Below are positions 8,424 to 18,717 of a DNA stretch of 62,978 nt, piece by piece (within the stretch, counting starts at the first letter, position 1; every line of letters begins with the position of its first letter). The stretch is from a bacterium. GTDB lineage: Bacteria > Bacillota > Bacilli > Lactobacillales > Streptococcaceae. The notes beneath the pieces are model-generated. The model made no database searches, had not been told where the DNA came from, and was given only the letters and a program-made list of their open reading frames with translations. The stretch covers positions 1-62,978 of the forward strand of contig CAJNDL010000007.1 of the NCBI GenBank assembly GCA_905221505.1. Direction: 5' to 3'. The translations under genes and the position numbers were made by a program.

Positions 8424-9114
8424 AAAATTAAATGCCCTACTATGGTTAAGAGTACAAGTTCTTATTAGCAATTCAAGTTTGTTAGCAACTTTATTGATGC
8501 CTTTTGGTATTGCTGTTCTATATAATGAATTCATGAATAAGAATGGAGAATTGAGTATGTTTCTCCTCTCTACGAGTTTGACCATGGTCTTGAGTATGGG
8601 AAGTGGTTATATGGTATCGATTATGATGGCAGAAGATAAGGAAAAACGAAATCTTAAATCACTCATTCTAAGTGGTGTGACAGCAACAGAATATACTTTT
8701 AGTATGCTTGTTCTCCCTATTCTGATAATGTTACTTGCTATGATTGTACTTCCCATCTATCTTAAAGTAGATCTATCAGGTTACTTATTTGCCTATGTTA
8801 TCTATTTGCTCCTAGCAACTATTAGTATTATTTTTCTCAACCTTCTAATCGGTGCGGTTTCAGATACTCAATCTAAAGCGCAAGTTTATAGTATCTTCCC
8901 TATGTTAATTGTCTCTTTTTTACCTATAATTGCTCTTCAAAATGATACGGTTCAAAAAGTGTTGGATTACTCGTTCGTCGGTCCTATTGTAAATCTTTTA
9001 AATCAAAAAGGTGGAGAAATATCCTTTTCTAATATCGGTATGTTACTTGCCTGGGTACTTGTGTTAGGAATAGCAAACCTCTTTGTATTGAAAAACAGCT
9101 ATAAAGCAAGATAG
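8416..9114 (+). CDS. ABC-2 type permease
   Basis: A 232-residue membrane protein with six hydrophobic segments and the usual ABC-2 layout. A conserved-looking region between the second and third segments (MMAEDKEKRNLKSLILSGVT) is the coupling segment typical of drug-export permeases. It overlaps the ATPase gene by 8 bp, so the two are co-translated. The substrate is unknown. Confidence 0.88.
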   Translation: MFRKLNALLWLRVQVLISNSSLLATLLMPFGIAVLYNEFMNKNGELSMFLLSTSLTMVLSMGSGYMVSIMMAEDKEKRNLKSLILSGVTATEYTFSMLVLPILIMLLAMIVLPIYLKVDLSGYLFAYVIYLLLATISIIFLNLLIGAVSDTQSKAQVYSIFPMLIVSFLPIIALQNDTVQKVLDYSFVGPIVNLLNQKGGEISFSNIGMLLAWVLVLGIANLFVLKNSYKAR

Positions 9115-9123
9115 GAGACCTTT

Positions 9124-9762
9124 ATGAAATTACTTAAAAACCTCGGCTGGTTTCTTCTAGCTGTTCTATCCTTTTTCTTTGGCTATGGTCTGGTTCAGAG
9201 TATGGCTCTGTCAGCTCTTGGACTAGGGGCTTCGATATATGGAGTTTTACCACTTTATATCGCCCTGTCAGGAGCCTATGTTTATGGAATTTACAGATGG
9301 TATCAGACAGAAAAGGTTAGCATACAGACGACTGCTTTTAATCGTCATATCTGGTTGCCTACTCTGGTTTTGCTAGTGGCTATTACAGCCCAGTTCTTTT
9401 TACCAGAAGATCCGTCGGTCAGTCAACAAATCGTATCTCAACTGACAGTGGAACAGCCTGCATTTGGTTTCTTTATGGTGGTGGTCTTTGCTCCTTTGAC
9501 GGAAGAACTTATCTTTAGAGGGATGTTGGCACGCTATCTCTTTCCTAAGCAGGACAAGAGCAAACAGGTTCTGTTTCTTCTGGTATCTAGTGTTCTGTTT
9601 GCCTTGATTCATTTCCCAGGTGATGTGCAACAATTTTTAGTCTATACTAGTCTTGGTTTTAGCTTGGGCTTGGCTTATATTAGCAGAAAAGGTCTGGTCT
9701 ACAGTATTTCTCTCCACGCTTTGAATAATTTAGTCAGCTTTTTGATGATTCTCATGCTATAA
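9124..9762 (+). CDS. CPBP-family intramembrane metalloprotease (Abi)
   Basis: A 212-residue membrane protein of the CPBP/Abi (CAAX protease and bacteriocin-processing) family. The family motif EExxxR is present as APLTEELIFRGMLARY, with the later FALIHFPGD and the C-terminal HALNNLV supplying the metal-binding His residues. Streptococcal relatives are linked to bacteriocin immunity or maturation. The spacing is 9 bp from the permease, with AGGAG upstream. It supports the view that this operon handles a peptide or an envelope threat (inference). Confidence 0.88.
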   Translation: MKLLKNLGWFLLAVLSFFFGYGLVQSMALSALGLGASIYGVLPLYIALSGAYVYGIYRWYQTEKVSIQTTAFNRHIWLPTLVLLVAITAQFFLPEDPSVSQQIVSQLTVEQPAFGFFMVVVFAPLTEELIFRGMLARYLFPKQDKSKQVLFLLVSSVLFALIHFPGDVQQFLVYTSLGFSLGLAYISRKGLVYSISLHALNNLVSFLMILML

Positions 9763-9779
9763 TAGAGTCAGGAGGTCAC

Positions 9780-10010
9780 ATGAAACGAGTAATTTTATTA
9801 GCAGTGATTCAAGCAGTTGTTCTATTTTTCATCATTGGAGCGCTAGCTTATGCCTTTAAGGGAGATTTCTTCTATAGCCATCTAGCAGTGGTCTTTGCCC
9901 CTATTGCCGGTATCTGGCGTTTTGGGACAGCTTACACAACGGAAATCGTCTTGCCTCGAAAGGCAGCCGAAATTGCTGAAAAGCGTAAAGCAGGCAAAAA
10001 TTCAAAATAA
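9780..10010 (+). CDS. Small membrane protein, unknown function
   Basis: A 76-residue protein with two hydrophobic segments (about residues 4-25 and 33-52) and a strongly basic C-terminus (PRKAAEIAEKRKAGKNSK). It starts 17 bp after the CPBP gene behind AGGAGG and is followed by a terminator, so it is the last gene of the operon. A family name could not be given with confidence. Confidence 0.8.
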   Translation: MKRVILLAVIQAVVLFFIIGALAYAFKGDFFYSHLAVVFAPIAGIWRFGTAYTTEIVLPRKAAEIAEKRKAGKNSK

Positions 10011-10015
10011 AAGAG

Positions 10016-10039
10016 TCCGATGAATTTCATCGGATTTTT
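10016..10039 (+). terminator. Terminator of the exporter operon
   Basis: A perfect inverted repeat TCCGATGAA / TTCATCGGA (10016-10034) with almost no loop is followed by TTTTT. Confidence 0.85.
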
Positions 10040-10164
10040 GTATGGACGCTAATTTTTAGGGCCTTCACCTAATTTTTAAAGACTGGCAAACTTTTCTGCT
10101 GATTTTCATGAAGAGCCTGCGCTTTTATGGTAAAATAGTAACAGAATAAAAGAGGAGAGAAACA

Positions 10165-11928
10165 ATGAAACGTAGTATGTATGCTGGTCGTGTTCGTGAG
10201 GAACACATCGGACAAGAAATTACCTTGAAAGGATGGGTTGGTCGTCGTCGTGACCTTGGTGGTTTGATCTTTATCGACCTTCGTGACCGTGAAGGAATCA
10301 TGCAGTTGGTTATCAACCCTGAAAAAGTCTCTGCAGAGGTCATGGCAACAGCTGAAAGCCTTCGTAGCGAATTTGTTATCGAAGTAACTGGTCAGGTCGT
10401 TGCGCGTGAGCAAGCCAATGATAAGTTGCCAACAGGTGCAGTTGAGTTAAACGTGACAGCTCTGGCAGTGCTCAATACAGCCAAAACAACACCATTTGAG
10501 ATTAAGGATGGCATTGAGGCTAATGATGATACGCGTTTGCGTTACCGTTACCTTGACCTTCGTCGTCCAGAAATGTTGGAAAATCTTAAACTTCGTGCCA
10601 AGGTGACCCACTCTATCCGTAACTACTTGGATGAGTTGGAGTTTATCGACGTGGAGACACCATTCCTTTCTAAGTCAACGCCAGAAGGGGCGCGTGACTA
10701 TTTGGTGCCGTCTCGTGTTAATAAAGGACATTTTTACGCCCTTCCTCAAAGTCCACAAATCACTAAGCAGTTGTTGATGAATGCTGGTTTTGACCGCTAT
10801 TACCAAATCGTTAAATGCTTCCGTGACGAGGACTTGCGTGGAGACCGCCAGCCTGAGTTTACTCAGGTCGACTTGGAAACGTCTTTCCTTACTGAGCAAG
10901 AAATCCAAGATATCACAGAAGGCTTGATTGCGCGCGTCATGAAGGAAACAAAAGGTATCGAGGTAACTCTTCCATTCCCTCGTATGAAGTATGACGATGC
11001 CATGGCTCTTTATGGTTCTGACAAGCCAGATACTCGTTTTGAAATGTTGCTTCAGGACTTGACAGAAGTGGTCAAAGGTGTGGACTTTAAAGTCTTTTCA
11101 GAAGCCCCTGCCGTTAAAGCCATTGTGGTCAAAGGCGCTGCGGACAACTATTCACGTAAAGACATTGACAAGATGACGGAAGTAGCCAAACAGTACGGTG
11201 CCAAAGGTCTTGCTTGGGTCAAGGTTGTGAATGGAGAATTAAACGGACCAGTTGCCAAGTTCTTGACTGGTATCCAAGCAGAGTTGACAACAGCACTTGC
11301 TCTTGAAGATAAAGACTTGGTTCTCTTTGTGGCAGATACGCTTGAGGTAGCCAATGCAACGCTTGGTGCTCTTCGTGGACGCATTGCCAAAGAGCTTGGT
11401 TTGATTGATAATGATAAGTTCAACTTCCTTTGGGTAGTTGACTGGCCAATGTTTGAATGGTCTGAAGAAGAAGGTCGCTACATGAGCGCCCACCATCCGT
11501 TCACCCTTCCACAAGAAGAAACAGCTCACGAATTAGAAGGTGATTTGGCTAAGGTTCGTGCCATTGCTTACGATATCGTCTTGAACGGTTATGAACTTGG
11601 TGGTGGTAGCCTTCGTATCAACCAAAAAGACCTTCAAGAACGCATGTTCAAGGCTCTTGGTTTCTCAGCTGAAGAAGCAAATGACCAGTTTGGTTTCCTT
11701 CTTGAAGCTATGGACTATGGTTTCCCACCACACGGTGGTTTGGCTATCGGACTTGACCGATTTGTTATGTTGCTTGCAGGAGAAGAAAATATCCGTGAAG
11801 TTATTGCCTTTCCTAAGAACAACAAGGCAACTGACCCAATGACACAAGCTCCATCAACAGTCGCTCTCAAACAACTAGAGGAACTCAGCTTACAAGTAGA
11901 AGAAGATGAAACAAGCAAAACGAATTAA
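10165..11928 (+). CDS. aspS: Aspartyl-tRNA synthetase
   Basis: A 587-residue class II synthetase that charges tRNA-Asp. The order is an N-terminal OB-fold anticodon-binding domain ([20 protein letters not shown]), the catalytic core with motif 2 ([21 protein letters not shown]), the bacterial GAD insertion (about residues 300-400) and motif 3 ([13 protein letters not shown]). The length is normal for the bacterial type. The ATG follows AGAGGAGAG; an extended -10 (TGGTAAAAT) like that of hisS ends near 10136. No T-box is visible. The next gene starts inside its last 23 bp. Confidence 0.97.
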   Translation: MKRSMYAGRVREEHIGQEITLKGWVGRRRDLGGLIFIDLRDREGIMQLVINPEKVSAEVMATAESLRSEFVIEVTGQVVAREQANDKLPTGAVELNVTALAVLNTAKTTPFEIKDGIEANDDTRLRYRYLDLRRPEMLENLKLRAKVTHSIRNYLDELEFIDVETPFLSKSTPEGARDYLVPSRVNKGHFYALPQSPQITKQLLMNAGFDRYYQIVKCFRDEDLRGDRQPEFTQVDLETSFLTEQEIQDITEGLIARVMKETKGIEVTLPFPRMKYDDAMALYGSDKPDTRFEMLLQDLTEVVKGVDFKVFSEAPAVKAIVVKGAADNYSRKDIDKMTEVAKQYGAKGLAWVKVVNGELNGPVAKFLTGIQAELTTALALEDKDLVLFVADTLEVANATLGALRGRIAKELGLIDNDKFNFLWVVDWPMFEWSEEEGRYMSAHHPFTLPQEETAHELEGDLAKVRAIAYDIVLNGYELGGGSLRINQKDLQERMFKALGFSAEEANDQFGFLLEAMDYGFPPHGGLAIGLDRFVMLLAGEENIREVIAFPKNNKATDPMTQAPSTVALKQLEELSLQVEEDETSKTN

Positions 11929-12847
11929 GCGGTGGCGCTATTATCTGCGCCGCTTTGCTTATCAGATAAAAATTTTACGTGTCTTACAAAGCATCTCTCG
12001 TGAAAAATATGATGAGAAGATTTCGGCTTCTCTGGTCTATGGTTTTTTATCAGCAGTAGCGGTCAATTTCTTTTTCCAACCAGGACATGTGTATTCGAGT
12101 GGTGCGACAGGTCTGGCACAGATTATCTCTGCCTTGAGTAATCACTGGTTTGGTTTTCATATTCCGATTTCGCTGACCTTCTACGCCATTAATTTTCCTT
12201 TGATGGTCTTGGCCTGGTATCAGATTGGGCATAAGTTCACCGTCTTTACCTTTATCACGGTATCCATGAGTTCCTTCTTTATCCAGTTTGTCCCTGTGGC
12301 GACCTTGACGGAGGATCCCATTATCAATGCCCTTTTTGGGGGTGTTGTCATGGGCTTGGGGATTGGTTTTGCTCTTCGAAACAATATCTCCAGTGGTGGA
12401 ACGGATATTGTCAGTCTGACCATTCGTAAGAAAACAGGTAAGAATGTCGGCAGTATTTCTTTCTTGGTAAATGGGACCATCATGTTGATAGCTGGTTTGA
12501 CCTTTGGTTGGAAATACGCTCTCTACTCTATGATTACCATCTTTGTCTCTAGCCGTGTGACAGACGCAGTCTTTACTAAGCAAAAACGCATGCAGGCCAT
12601 GATTGTGACCAATCATCCAGACAAGGTCATTGAAAAAATCCATAAAAAATTGCACCGTGGAGCAACCATGATCCACGATGCAGAAGGAACCTATAATCAC
12701 GAGAGAAAGGCAGTTTTAATCACTGTCATTACACGTGCAGAGTTTAATGAATTTAAACAGATTATGAAACAGGTGGATCCAGGTGCCTTTGTCTCTGTAT
12801 CTGAGAATGTTCATATTCTGGGACGATTCGTTGAAACAGAAAATTAG
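11906..12847 (+). CDS. YitT-family membrane protein (DUF161/DUF2179)
   Basis: A 313-residue protein with a basic N-terminus, five to six membrane segments carrying the family phrases [18 protein letters not shown] and [15 protein letters not shown], and a C-terminal soluble DUF2179 domain (about residues 225-305) ending in [13 protein letters not shown]. Members are found across Firmicutes and none has a firmly established substrate. It overlaps aspS by 23 bp and is probably co-transcribed with it. A shared hairpin separates it from the convergent malR. Confidence 0.85.
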   Translation: MKQAKRIKRWRYYLRRFAYQIKILRVLQSISREKYDEKISASLVYGFLSAVAVNFFFQPGHVYSSGATGLAQIISALSNHWFGFHIPISLTFYAINFPLMVLAWYQIGHKFTVFTFITVSMSSFFIQFVPVATLTEDPIINALFGGVVMGLGIGFALRNNISSGGTDIVSLTIRKKTGKNVGSISFLVNGTIMLIAGLTFGWKYALYSMITIFVSSRVTDAVFTKQKRMQAMIVTNHPDKVIEKIHKKLHRGATMIHDAEGTYNHERKAVLITVITRAEFNEFKQIMKQVDPGAFVSVSENVHILGRFVETEN

Positions 12848-12854
12848 TGATCAA

Positions 12855-12880
12855 AAAAACCAGCGCGAGCTGGTTTTTAT
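12855..12880. terminator. Bidirectional terminator between the yitT-like gene and malR
   Basis: A 10-bp stem AAAAACCAGC / GCTGGTTTTT with a GCGA loop, U-rich when read in either direction. On the minus strand it overlaps the malR stop region. Confidence 0.85.
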
Positions 12881-13863
12881 TTTTCGATAATTTTGTGGGC
12901 GATCAACTGGCGGTAGCAAATTTGTTTATTGCTCTTAGCATCGTTGATAATCTGAAGAATGGTTTCAAATGATGTTCGACCAAGTTCTAGGCTATTAATA
13001 TCGACATAGGCTGCCAAGTTGAGCTTGGGATTGACCGAGTCAAAGCTGAGAACTGGAACATCCAGTTGGTGCTTAGCAATGTAGTCACAGACCCCTTCAG
13101 CTAGGAGGCTATCAGTTGTGATGATAGCATCAATCATAGGATCGTGTTTAAATAAACGCTTACTGAATTGATAACCTTTTTCTTCTAGGAATTCGTTCGC
13201 AAAATAGGTCAAGTTACTATCAAGAGGCAGTTGGTACTGTTTGAGTGCTGACTCATAGCCTGTTAAACGGTCTTGTGTTACGAAGAGTCTCTTAGTCCCT
13301 CCAATAAAGGCAATTCGTTTGCAGCCTTTTTTGATGAAATATTCAGTCGCATCAAAGCCAGCTTGGACATTGTCGTTATCGACAAGTGGAATAAAGGGGG
13401 ACAGAGATTTTCCGAGGATGAGGAAGGGGAACTGCTCATCAGCCACCAGTTTGACTAAAGGATCTTCCTCTTCGGCATAAAGGAAAATTAAACCGTCTAC
13501 ACGTTTACCATAGACCATTTGTGAGATGGCAGTAAGACGCTCCTTCTCATCTTTCCCTGTTGCTATCTGAATGGCATAGTGGTTTTCAGATGCGACTTGA
13601 GAGATGCCACGTAGGACTGATGGAAAGAAAGGATTCTGGTAGAAGGCATCTGAGTCATCAGGAAGCACCAAGCCAATAACTTGGGTATAACTACTTACCA
13701 AGCTACGAGCGTTGAGGTTGGGGTGGTAATTAAGCTCCTTCATCGCCTTGCGAACGCGTTTTTTTGTTTCGTCGCTAATGGTTGATTTATTTTGAATAAC
13801 ACGGGTTACGGTTGAAGGCGAAACACCAGCAGCCTTGGCCACGTCTTTAATCGTAACGGGCAT
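12877..13863 (-). CDS. malR: Maltose operon repressor MalR (LacI/GalR family)
   Basis: A 328-residue LacI-family repressor: a helix-turn-helix at the N-terminus (VTIKDVAKAAGVSPSTVTRV), the hinge helix region (HPNLNARSLVSS) and a periplasmic-binding-like sugar domain. In pneumococcus MalR represses malX and malM by binding CGCAAACGTTTGCG-type operators, which are present here at 18378-18395 and 18763-18778. The gene starts 9 bp after malA and shares its promoter (14711-14739). Confidence 0.95.
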   Translation of the reverse strand: MPVTIKDVAKAAGVSPSTVTRVIQNKSTISDETKKRVRKAMKELNYHPNLNARSLVSSYTQVIGLVLPDDSDAFYQNPFFPSVLRGISQVASENHYAIQIATGKDEKERLTAISQMVYGKRVDGLIFLYAEEEDPLVKLVADEQFPFLILGKSLSPFIPLVDNDNVQAGFDATEYFIKKGCKRIAFIGGTKRLFVTQDRLTGYESALKQYQLPLDSNLTYFANEFLEEKGYQFSKRLFKHDPMIDAIITTDSLLAEGVCDYIAKHQLDVPVLSFDSVNPKLNLAAYVDINSLELGRTSFETILQIINDAKSNKQICYRQLIAHKIIEK

Positions 13864-13872
13864 AAAAATCTC

Positions 13873-14673
13873 CTATTTATGGTAATCTGGATCACGGAAA
13901 TGCGTTTTATAAAAGATAGTGACCAGATATAGAACAAAAAGAATGTTTTGTACAGTAATCAGAGTTGTCATGTTTTGGCCAAATAATCCCAAAATAAGCG
14001 TAATCAGAGTTGGCAATCCTAAACAGTTCAAGATAAAATGGTAGCACTCTTTAAAGGTTCTAAATGAAAAGAGGCGTGATTTCTTAGTGATATAAAGGAG
14101 AAGACTGGCTCCTAGAGAGACGATAAAGAAATTCAAACCAAAGAGGAAGCTAGCACCGAGAACTAGGAAGAGACTGATATAGACACGATTCTGCTGGTAC
14201 CAGTCTTTAGAAATCGCTTGGGTCAAGCTTTCTTTGTTTTTGAAACTCTCAGTCTGAATCGCTCGGTAAGAGATGCGAGTCAGTTCCTTATTTTCCTTGC
14301 TGATGACCAGCTCTTTGGTATCGAAATGTAGTTGCAAGTCTTTCGGTAAGTCTTTGATTTGACTTGGACCAATCACAATAGAAGGCGCTTGACTAGTTGT
14401 CCCTGTATAAGTTAAATTGCCATCAACAATTCTAGCATGCTCAGAGAGATCCTGGACAACTTCATCTGTCAGAGGTTCATAGACATTATCGATAAAGGTT
14501 TCTAGCGGATAAGTCTCCTGTGAGCTGTTTTGGATGGCAATGGGTACCATAGATAAGCTGATAAGGAAGATACTGGTAAAGAGAAGCTGAAACCAGTTGA
14601 GCCCGAAACGTTTGGACAGGGGCTTACGAAATCCCCAAATACTTGAAAAATAGGAAAATGGATATGGAAGCAT
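13873..14673 (-). CDS. malA: MalA membrane protein (DUF1189), maltodextrin locus
   Basis: A 266-residue protein of the DUF1189 family, found between the maltodextrin transporter genes and malR in streptococci. Hydrophobic segments lie at about residues 28-46 and in three or four helices in the C-terminal half, with an extracellular-looking region in between (residues 50-160). Its biochemical role in maltodextrin use is unclear. It has its own promoter and is followed by malR at 9 bp. Confidence 0.88.
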   Translation of the reverse strand: MLPYPFSYFSSIWGFRKPLSKRFGLNWFQLLFTSIFLISLSMVPIAIQNSSQETYPLETFIDNVYEPLTDEVVQDLSEHARIVDGNLTYTGTTSQAPSIVIGPSQIKDLPKDLQLHFDTKELVISKENKELTRISYRAIQTESFKNKESLTQAISKDWYQQNRVYISLFLVLGASFLFGLNFFIVSLGASLLLYITKKSRLFSFRTFKECYHFILNCLGLPTLITLILGLFGQNMTTLITVQNILFVLYLVTIFYKTHFRDPDYHK

Positions 14674-14710
14674 AGGTATCTTTCTAAAAGGTGTTTTCTA
14701 TATGAGTATT

Positions 14711-14739
14711 ATTATATAGAGAAATGTGCTTTATTTCAA
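14711..14739 (-). promoter_or_regulatory. malA-malR promoter
   Basis: Read on the minus strand: TTGAAA (14739-14734), 17 bp, TATAAT (14716-14711), 38 bp before the malA start. No MalR operator is seen here, so malAR is probably not under strong autorepression. Confidence 0.75.
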
Positions 14740-14795
14740 GTCTAGGAGAGAAATTGCTTGCTACAAGGATATTTTTACAGTAACGAGTTTCAAAA

Positions 14796-14838
14796 TGAAA
14801 AAGGGTGGCGGGGATATATTATCCCTTGTCGCCACCAC
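14796..14838 (-). terminator. Terminator of malXCD, overlapping the malD 3' end
   Basis: On the minus strand GGTGGCG and GGGAT pair with ATCCC and CGCCACC, followed by TTTTTC. The 5' arm lies inside the last codons of malD. Confidence 0.75.
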
Positions 14839-15661
14839 TTGTAAGTCCTGAAACAAAGTTCTTTTGTAGGAAGAAGAAGAGAATACAGATTGGAAGGGCG
14901 ATGAGGATAGCACCTGCTGAGAAGTAGGCAATCTTCATGTTTTTCGCATTGTTAACGAAGGTTTGGAGACCAACGGCAACAGTAAAGTATTCTTTCTCAC
15001 GAAGCAAGAAACTAGAGAGGATGTAGTCTCCGAAAGGTCCCATGAAGGCCCAGAGAGCTTGTACGGCAACCATTGGGCGAACAAGTGGAAGAACAATTTG
15101 CCAGAAGCGGCGGAAGTGTCCTGCACCGTCTAGTTTTGCAGATTCGTCTAGAGACATTGGCACTGTATCGAAGTAGCCTTTCATGAGCCAAGCATTCATC
15201 GGGATACCACCACCAACGTAGAGGAAGATGAGGAACCAGCTGTGGTTAAGGGCGTTCAACATAAGCGCCATAACGAAGAAGGCTGTCAAAGCGGCCATGG
15301 TTGGCACCATTTGGATAATCAAGAAGAAGACCAAACTTTGTTTACGAGCCAAGAAGTTGTAACGGCTGTAAGCATAACCAGCAAGTACGATGATACTTGT
15401 TTGGACAGCCATGGTAATCAAGGCGATAATCAAAGTGTTGAGGTACCAAGTGCCGTACAAGGTTTCAGAGAAGAGCCCTTGGAAGTTAGCAAAACTAAAG
15501 TCGACGTTGCTGTCTAGTTTAAAGGCTACTACGTTACCAGTCTTGAAGGCTGACATAATGGTAATCAAAAGTGGATAGATAATCACGATTGAGAGACCAA
15601 TCAAGTAAAGGTATGTAAGGGTTTGAGTCAGTCTACGTTTGAGTTTAATTGAGTTATTCAT
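14819..15661 (-). CDS. malD: Maltodextrin ABC transporter permease MalD (MalG-type)
   Basis: A 280-residue inner permease with six membrane segments. The cytoplasmic EAA loop is seen as [21 protein letters not shown], which contacts the ATPase. I chose the ATG at 15661, which starts [10 protein letters not shown], over an in-frame start 21 bp upstream inside malC. It forms the transport channel with MalC. No ATPase gene lies in the locus; in pneumococcus the shared ATPase MsmK serves this transporter (established knowledge). The malC-malD gap is 1 bp. Confidence 0.95.
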   Translation of the reverse strand: MNNSIKLKRRLTQTLTYLYLIGLSIVIIYPLLITIMSAFKTGNVVAFKLDSNVDFSFANFQGLFSETLYGTWYLNTLIIALITMAVQTSIIVLAGYAYSRYNFLARKQSLVFFLIIQMVPTMAALTAFFVMALMLNALNHSWFLIFLYVGGGIPMNAWLMKGYFDTVPMSLDESAKLDGAGHFRRFWQIVLPLVRPMVAVQALWAFMGPFGDYILSSFLLREKEYFTVAVGLQTFVNNAKNMKIAYFSAGAILIALPICILFFFLQKNFVSGLTSGGDKG

Positions 15662-15662
15662 C

Positions 15663-16955
15663 TTAGACGTCCTCCATATCAAATGCGTGTAGTTTCTTGA
15701 ATGCGATCATAGAGATTGAGATGACAATGATAGAGATAATCAAGGTAACAGCTGCCGCCATAGAGTATTGAGGAGATGTACCTGTTGTCAAACGGTAAAT
15801 CCATGAAATCAAGATATCGGTTGAACCAGCTCCACCACCGACACTACCAGGTCCTCCAGCGTTGAAGAGGTACATGATAGAGAAGTTGTTAAAGTTGAAG
15901 GTGTATTGACTAATCAAAGTAGGTGCCGCAACAGCCAAGATCATTGGGAAAGTGATGTTGCGGAATTTTTGCCAAGCATTGGCACCATCAATATAAGCTG
16001 CTTCGTAAAGGTCGTTAGGAATAGATTGCAAGATACCCAAAGTCAAAACGTAGATGTATGGGAATCCGAGCCAACCTTGCATCATAATCAAGGCAATTTT
16101 AGTCCAAGTTGGGTCTGTTTTCCAAGGAATAAGAGCCCCATCAAGGAAAGGAAGGAATTTAGCCAAGATTGGCAATACTTGAGTGTTGATAGCTCCGACA
16201 CTATCGTTAAACATGTTTGAGAATGTCAAGATAGTGATGAAGGCTGGGACAGCCCAAGGAAGAAGGAAAATAACACCGAAGATACGTTTTCCTTTGATAA
16301 ATGGTTGGTTAGCAATGATAGCTGTGAAGATACCGATGACGATTTGTAAAGTAGAAGCTGCCAAAGCCCAGATGATAGTCCAAGAAAGAACAGCACCAAA
16401 GGCAGAACGGAAGGTACTCAAGCTCCAGATATTTGTAAAGTTTGTCAAACCAACCCAGTCCAACAATTTGTTTGGTGGCAAGTGTTGGAAGTCGTAGTTA
16501 GTAAAGGCGATCATCAAGGTTACGATAACTGGGAAGATAATCGCGAATGTCATAGCAACATAAGATGGGATGATCAAGAGGTAAGGGAAACCATTTTCAT
16601 AGATTCCTTTGACCATATCTTTGAGGCTACGAGGAACTGGAATTCCATTGTTAATGCGTTTTGCAATTGTATGTGCATCTTTGATATTTGAGAAATAAAA
16701 GAGTACATAAACGACTACAAAGATTAAATGGAAGGCACCACGAATCAGCATAAAGAGGGAATTATCACGACCTGGTTTGTCACCAAGAGTGATGAGATTG
16801 CTCAATTCAGGGGCTGCAAGTGATAGGAAGTAAAGGACAAATACAAGGGTTACACCAAGGAAGATAAAACCTTTTGCTTTTTGTTTATTGTAAATCTGTC
16901 CTAACCCAGGAATGATAGACAGCAGGGCTGCTTTACTAGGTTGTTGCTTTTCCAT
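15663..16955 (-). CDS. malC: Maltodextrin ABC transporter permease MalC (MalF-type)
   Basis: A 430-residue permease. An N-terminal pair of helices with the phrase [15 protein letters not shown] is followed by a six-helix MalF-type core with the EAA loop [22 protein letters not shown] chose the ATG at 16955, which has AAAGGAG at the right distance, over the one 15 bp upstream. It partners MalD and receives maltodextrins from MalX. It lies 109 bp after malX, with a strong hairpin in the gap that probably lowers its expression relative to malX. Confidence 0.95.
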   Translation of the reverse strand: MEKQQPSKAALLSIIPGLGQIYNKQKAKGFIFLGVTLVFVLYFLSLAAPELSNLITLGDKPGRDNSLFMLIRGAFHLIFVVVYVLFYFSNIKDAHTIAKRINNGIPVPRSLKDMVKGIYENGFPYLLIIPSYVAMTFAIIFPVIVTLMIAFTNYDFQHLPPNKLLDWVGLTNFTNIWSLSTFRSAFGAVLSWTIIWALAASTLQIVIGIFTAIIANQPFIKGKRIFGVIFLLPWAVPAFITILTFSNMFNDSVGAINTQVLPILAKFLPFLDGALIPWKTDPTWTKIALIMMQGWLGFPYIYVLTLGILQSIPNDLYEAAYIDGANAWQKFRNITFPMILAVAAPTLISQYTFNFNNFSIMYLFNAGGPGSVGGGAGSTDILISWIYRLTTGTSPQYSMAAAVTLIISIIVISISMIAFKKLHAFDMEDV

Positions 16956-17022
16956 AATAACTCCTTTCATAGGATACTGGTTTTTAGATAAAACCTAAAC
17001 TATTTATGTTTCTATTGATAAA

Positions 17023-17056
17023 TTCAAAGGGGGATTTGATTTCCACCCCCCTTGAA
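17023..17056 (-). terminator. Intercistronic stem-loop between malX and malC
   Basis: TTCAAAGGGGG (17023-17033) pairs with CCCCCCTTGAA (17046-17056). On the minus strand it is followed by a short U-rich stretch. This layout, seen after many binding-protein genes, should let malX be expressed more strongly than malCD. Confidence 0.7.
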
Positions 17057-17064
17057 CAAATTTT

Positions 17065-18336
17065 TTATTCACCAAATTTTTGTTTGATTGTTTCTTTGAT
17101 CAATGTTACAGCATCGTTAGCAGCTGTTTTAGCATCTTTCTTACCACTTACAGAGTCAAAGAGCATGTTAGCAGCTGGTTCCCAAACTGCAGACATTTGA
17201 GAGATGTTTGGCATTGGTTGAGCGTTCTTGAACTGTTTGATAACAGCTGTTGTCAACTCATCGTTTTTACCTTCAGCGTATGAACGAGCTTCAGTGTTAG
17301 CTGGGATTTCGTTAGTTGCATCGTAGAAGGCTTTTTGTTGTTCAGTTGAAACAAGGAAGTCTACAAATTTTTGTGCGCCTTCAAGGTTCTTAGTGCTTGA
17401 TGGGATGATCCAAGCTTTACCACCACCGAATGCTGAGTAGTCTTTTCCGTTTGGAAGAGTTGGGATAGTTGCAACACCGTAGTTTACTTTAGCATCTTTG
17501 AAGGCTTGAGCTTTCCAAGGTCCGTCGATGATAGCAGCTGTTTTACCTTCTTGGAATTGAGTTTGGATTAAGTTTCCAGCAGCTGTACCATCTTGCATAC
17601 CTTTAGGCCATTTTTCGTACCAAGATTTAGCGTAGTTGATACCTGCGATAGAACCGTCGTTAGCAAGACCGATGTCTTTAGCATCTTTACCGTTTTGTCC
17701 GAATACGTAAGCACCGTTACCAGCAAGAAGTCCGTATGCATAGTAGAAGTTTGTCCAGTCAGCTAGGAAAGCAGAAGTTTTTCCATCTTCTCCAGCGAAT
17801 GCGTATTTGCTATCTTTAGCAAGGTTTTCCAAGTCAGCAAAAGTTTTTGGAGCTTCTTTTACCAAGTCTTTGTTGTAGTACATAACAAGTGACTCAATAA
17901 CGGCAGGAGCACCGTAAACTTTACCGTCAGCAGCTGTTACAAGAGATTTAGTTTTATCATCTGTTTTAGCGCCGTCGCTCAATTTAACTTCTGAAAGTTG
18001 TCCGTCAGTACCAAGGCTACCTACACGGTCGTATGGAGCCATCATAACGTCAGCAGCTTGACCTGATTGGTTGTCAAGAGAAAGTTTGTCAAGACCACCA
18101 AGTTGGTCACCAGATTTGATGTTAACTTTTGTTCCTGATTCTTTTTCATAAGCTTTAGCAACTGTTTCAGCATAAGCTTTGTATTGGTCTTCAACGTAAA
18201 GAGTGATTTCTTTCGCTTCAGATGAACCAGAATCAGCAGGCTTATCAGCAGTTTTGCTTCCGCAAGCTACCAAAAGCAAGCTAGCAAGTGTAGCAGTTCC
18301 AAGCACAGCAGCGCTCTTCATGAATTTAGATGACAT
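17065..18336 (-). CDS. malX: Maltodextrin-binding lipoprotein MalX
   Basis: A 423-residue solute-binding protein anchored by lipid: the signal peptide ends in the lipobox LVAC with Cys25 as lipid attachment site, then a short Ser/Ala-rich linker. The remainder is a MalE-type two-lobe fold with the ligand-pocket phrases FLADWTNFYYAYGLLAG, IIDGPWKAQAF and PMPNISQMSAVWEP. It captures maltooligosaccharides on the cell surface. A good AGGAGG precedes the ATG. Its promoter and MalR/CcpA sites are described at 18378-18433. Confidence 0.97.
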   Translation of the reverse strand: MSSKFMKSAAVLGTATLASLLLVACGSKTADKPADSGSSEAKEITLYVEDQYKAYAETVAKAYEKESGTKVNIKSGDQLGGLDKLSLDNQSGQAADVMMAPYDRVGSLGTDGQLSEVKLSDGAKTDDKTKSLVTAADGKVYGAPAVIESLVMYYNKDLVKEAPKTFADLENLAKDSKYAFAGEDGKTSAFLADWTNFYYAYGLLAGNGAYVFGQNGKDAKDIGLANDGSIAGINYAKSWYEKWPKGMQDGTAAGNLIQTQFQEGKTAAIIDGPWKAQAFKDAKVNYGVATIPTLPNGKDYSAFGGGKAWIIPSSTKNLEGAQKFVDFLVSTEQQKAFYDATNEIPANTEARSYAEGKNDELTTAVIKQFKNAQPMPNISQMSAVWEPAANMLFDSVSGKKDAKTAANDAVTLIKETIKQKFGE

Positions 18337-18377
18337 AGTGTATTCCTCCTAAAGAATAACAAATTTTATAATGAGGA

Positions 18378-18433
18378 AACGCAAACGTTTTCCTTTATGG
18401 GACTAGTATAGCACAAACAGAAAACGGTTGCAA
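18378..18433 (-). promoter_or_regulatory. malX promoter with cre site and MalR operator
   Basis: On the minus strand: TTGCAA (18433-18428), 17 bp, TATACT (18410-18405) with an extended TGC. The 15-mer TTGCAACCGTTTTCT (18433-18419) fits the catabolite-response consensus WTGNAANCGNWNNCW at every position and covers the -35. An operator-like AACGCAAACGTTTTCC (18378-18393) lies just downstream of the transcription start. MalR repression and CcpA control are therefore both expected. Confidence 0.85.
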
Positions 18434-18717
18434 GTGTTTTTTGTAAAAATTTTAAAAAAATTTCACGAATAGGGTAAGCGTTTTATTTGTTTATAATAGA
18501 AGAAAAGTCAGAAAATATATTTTCATGATTTTACTGAAATTATTTAGGGAAACGATTGCCTAGATTTTGAACAAAAAATAAATTGCTCTAGACCAAAAGT
18601 AAGCTAAGTTGGGCCTTCGATTTGTGGCTGAAGAAGATTTTGTAAATAGAAAAGGAAAATGTATATGTATACATAAAGAAGGACGACTTTTTTTAAAAAA
18701 ATAATCAAAAGTTTTTT

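Noticed and set aside
12050..12700. A 216-residue antisense frame inside the YitT-type gene
   Set aside because: It is a shadow of the sense gene, with no start signal and His/Asn-rich nonsense composition.
18467..18474. CACGAATA resembling a competence (ComX) cin-box
   Set aside because: One mismatch to TACGAATA, and no gene start at a suitable distance in the mal intergenic region.
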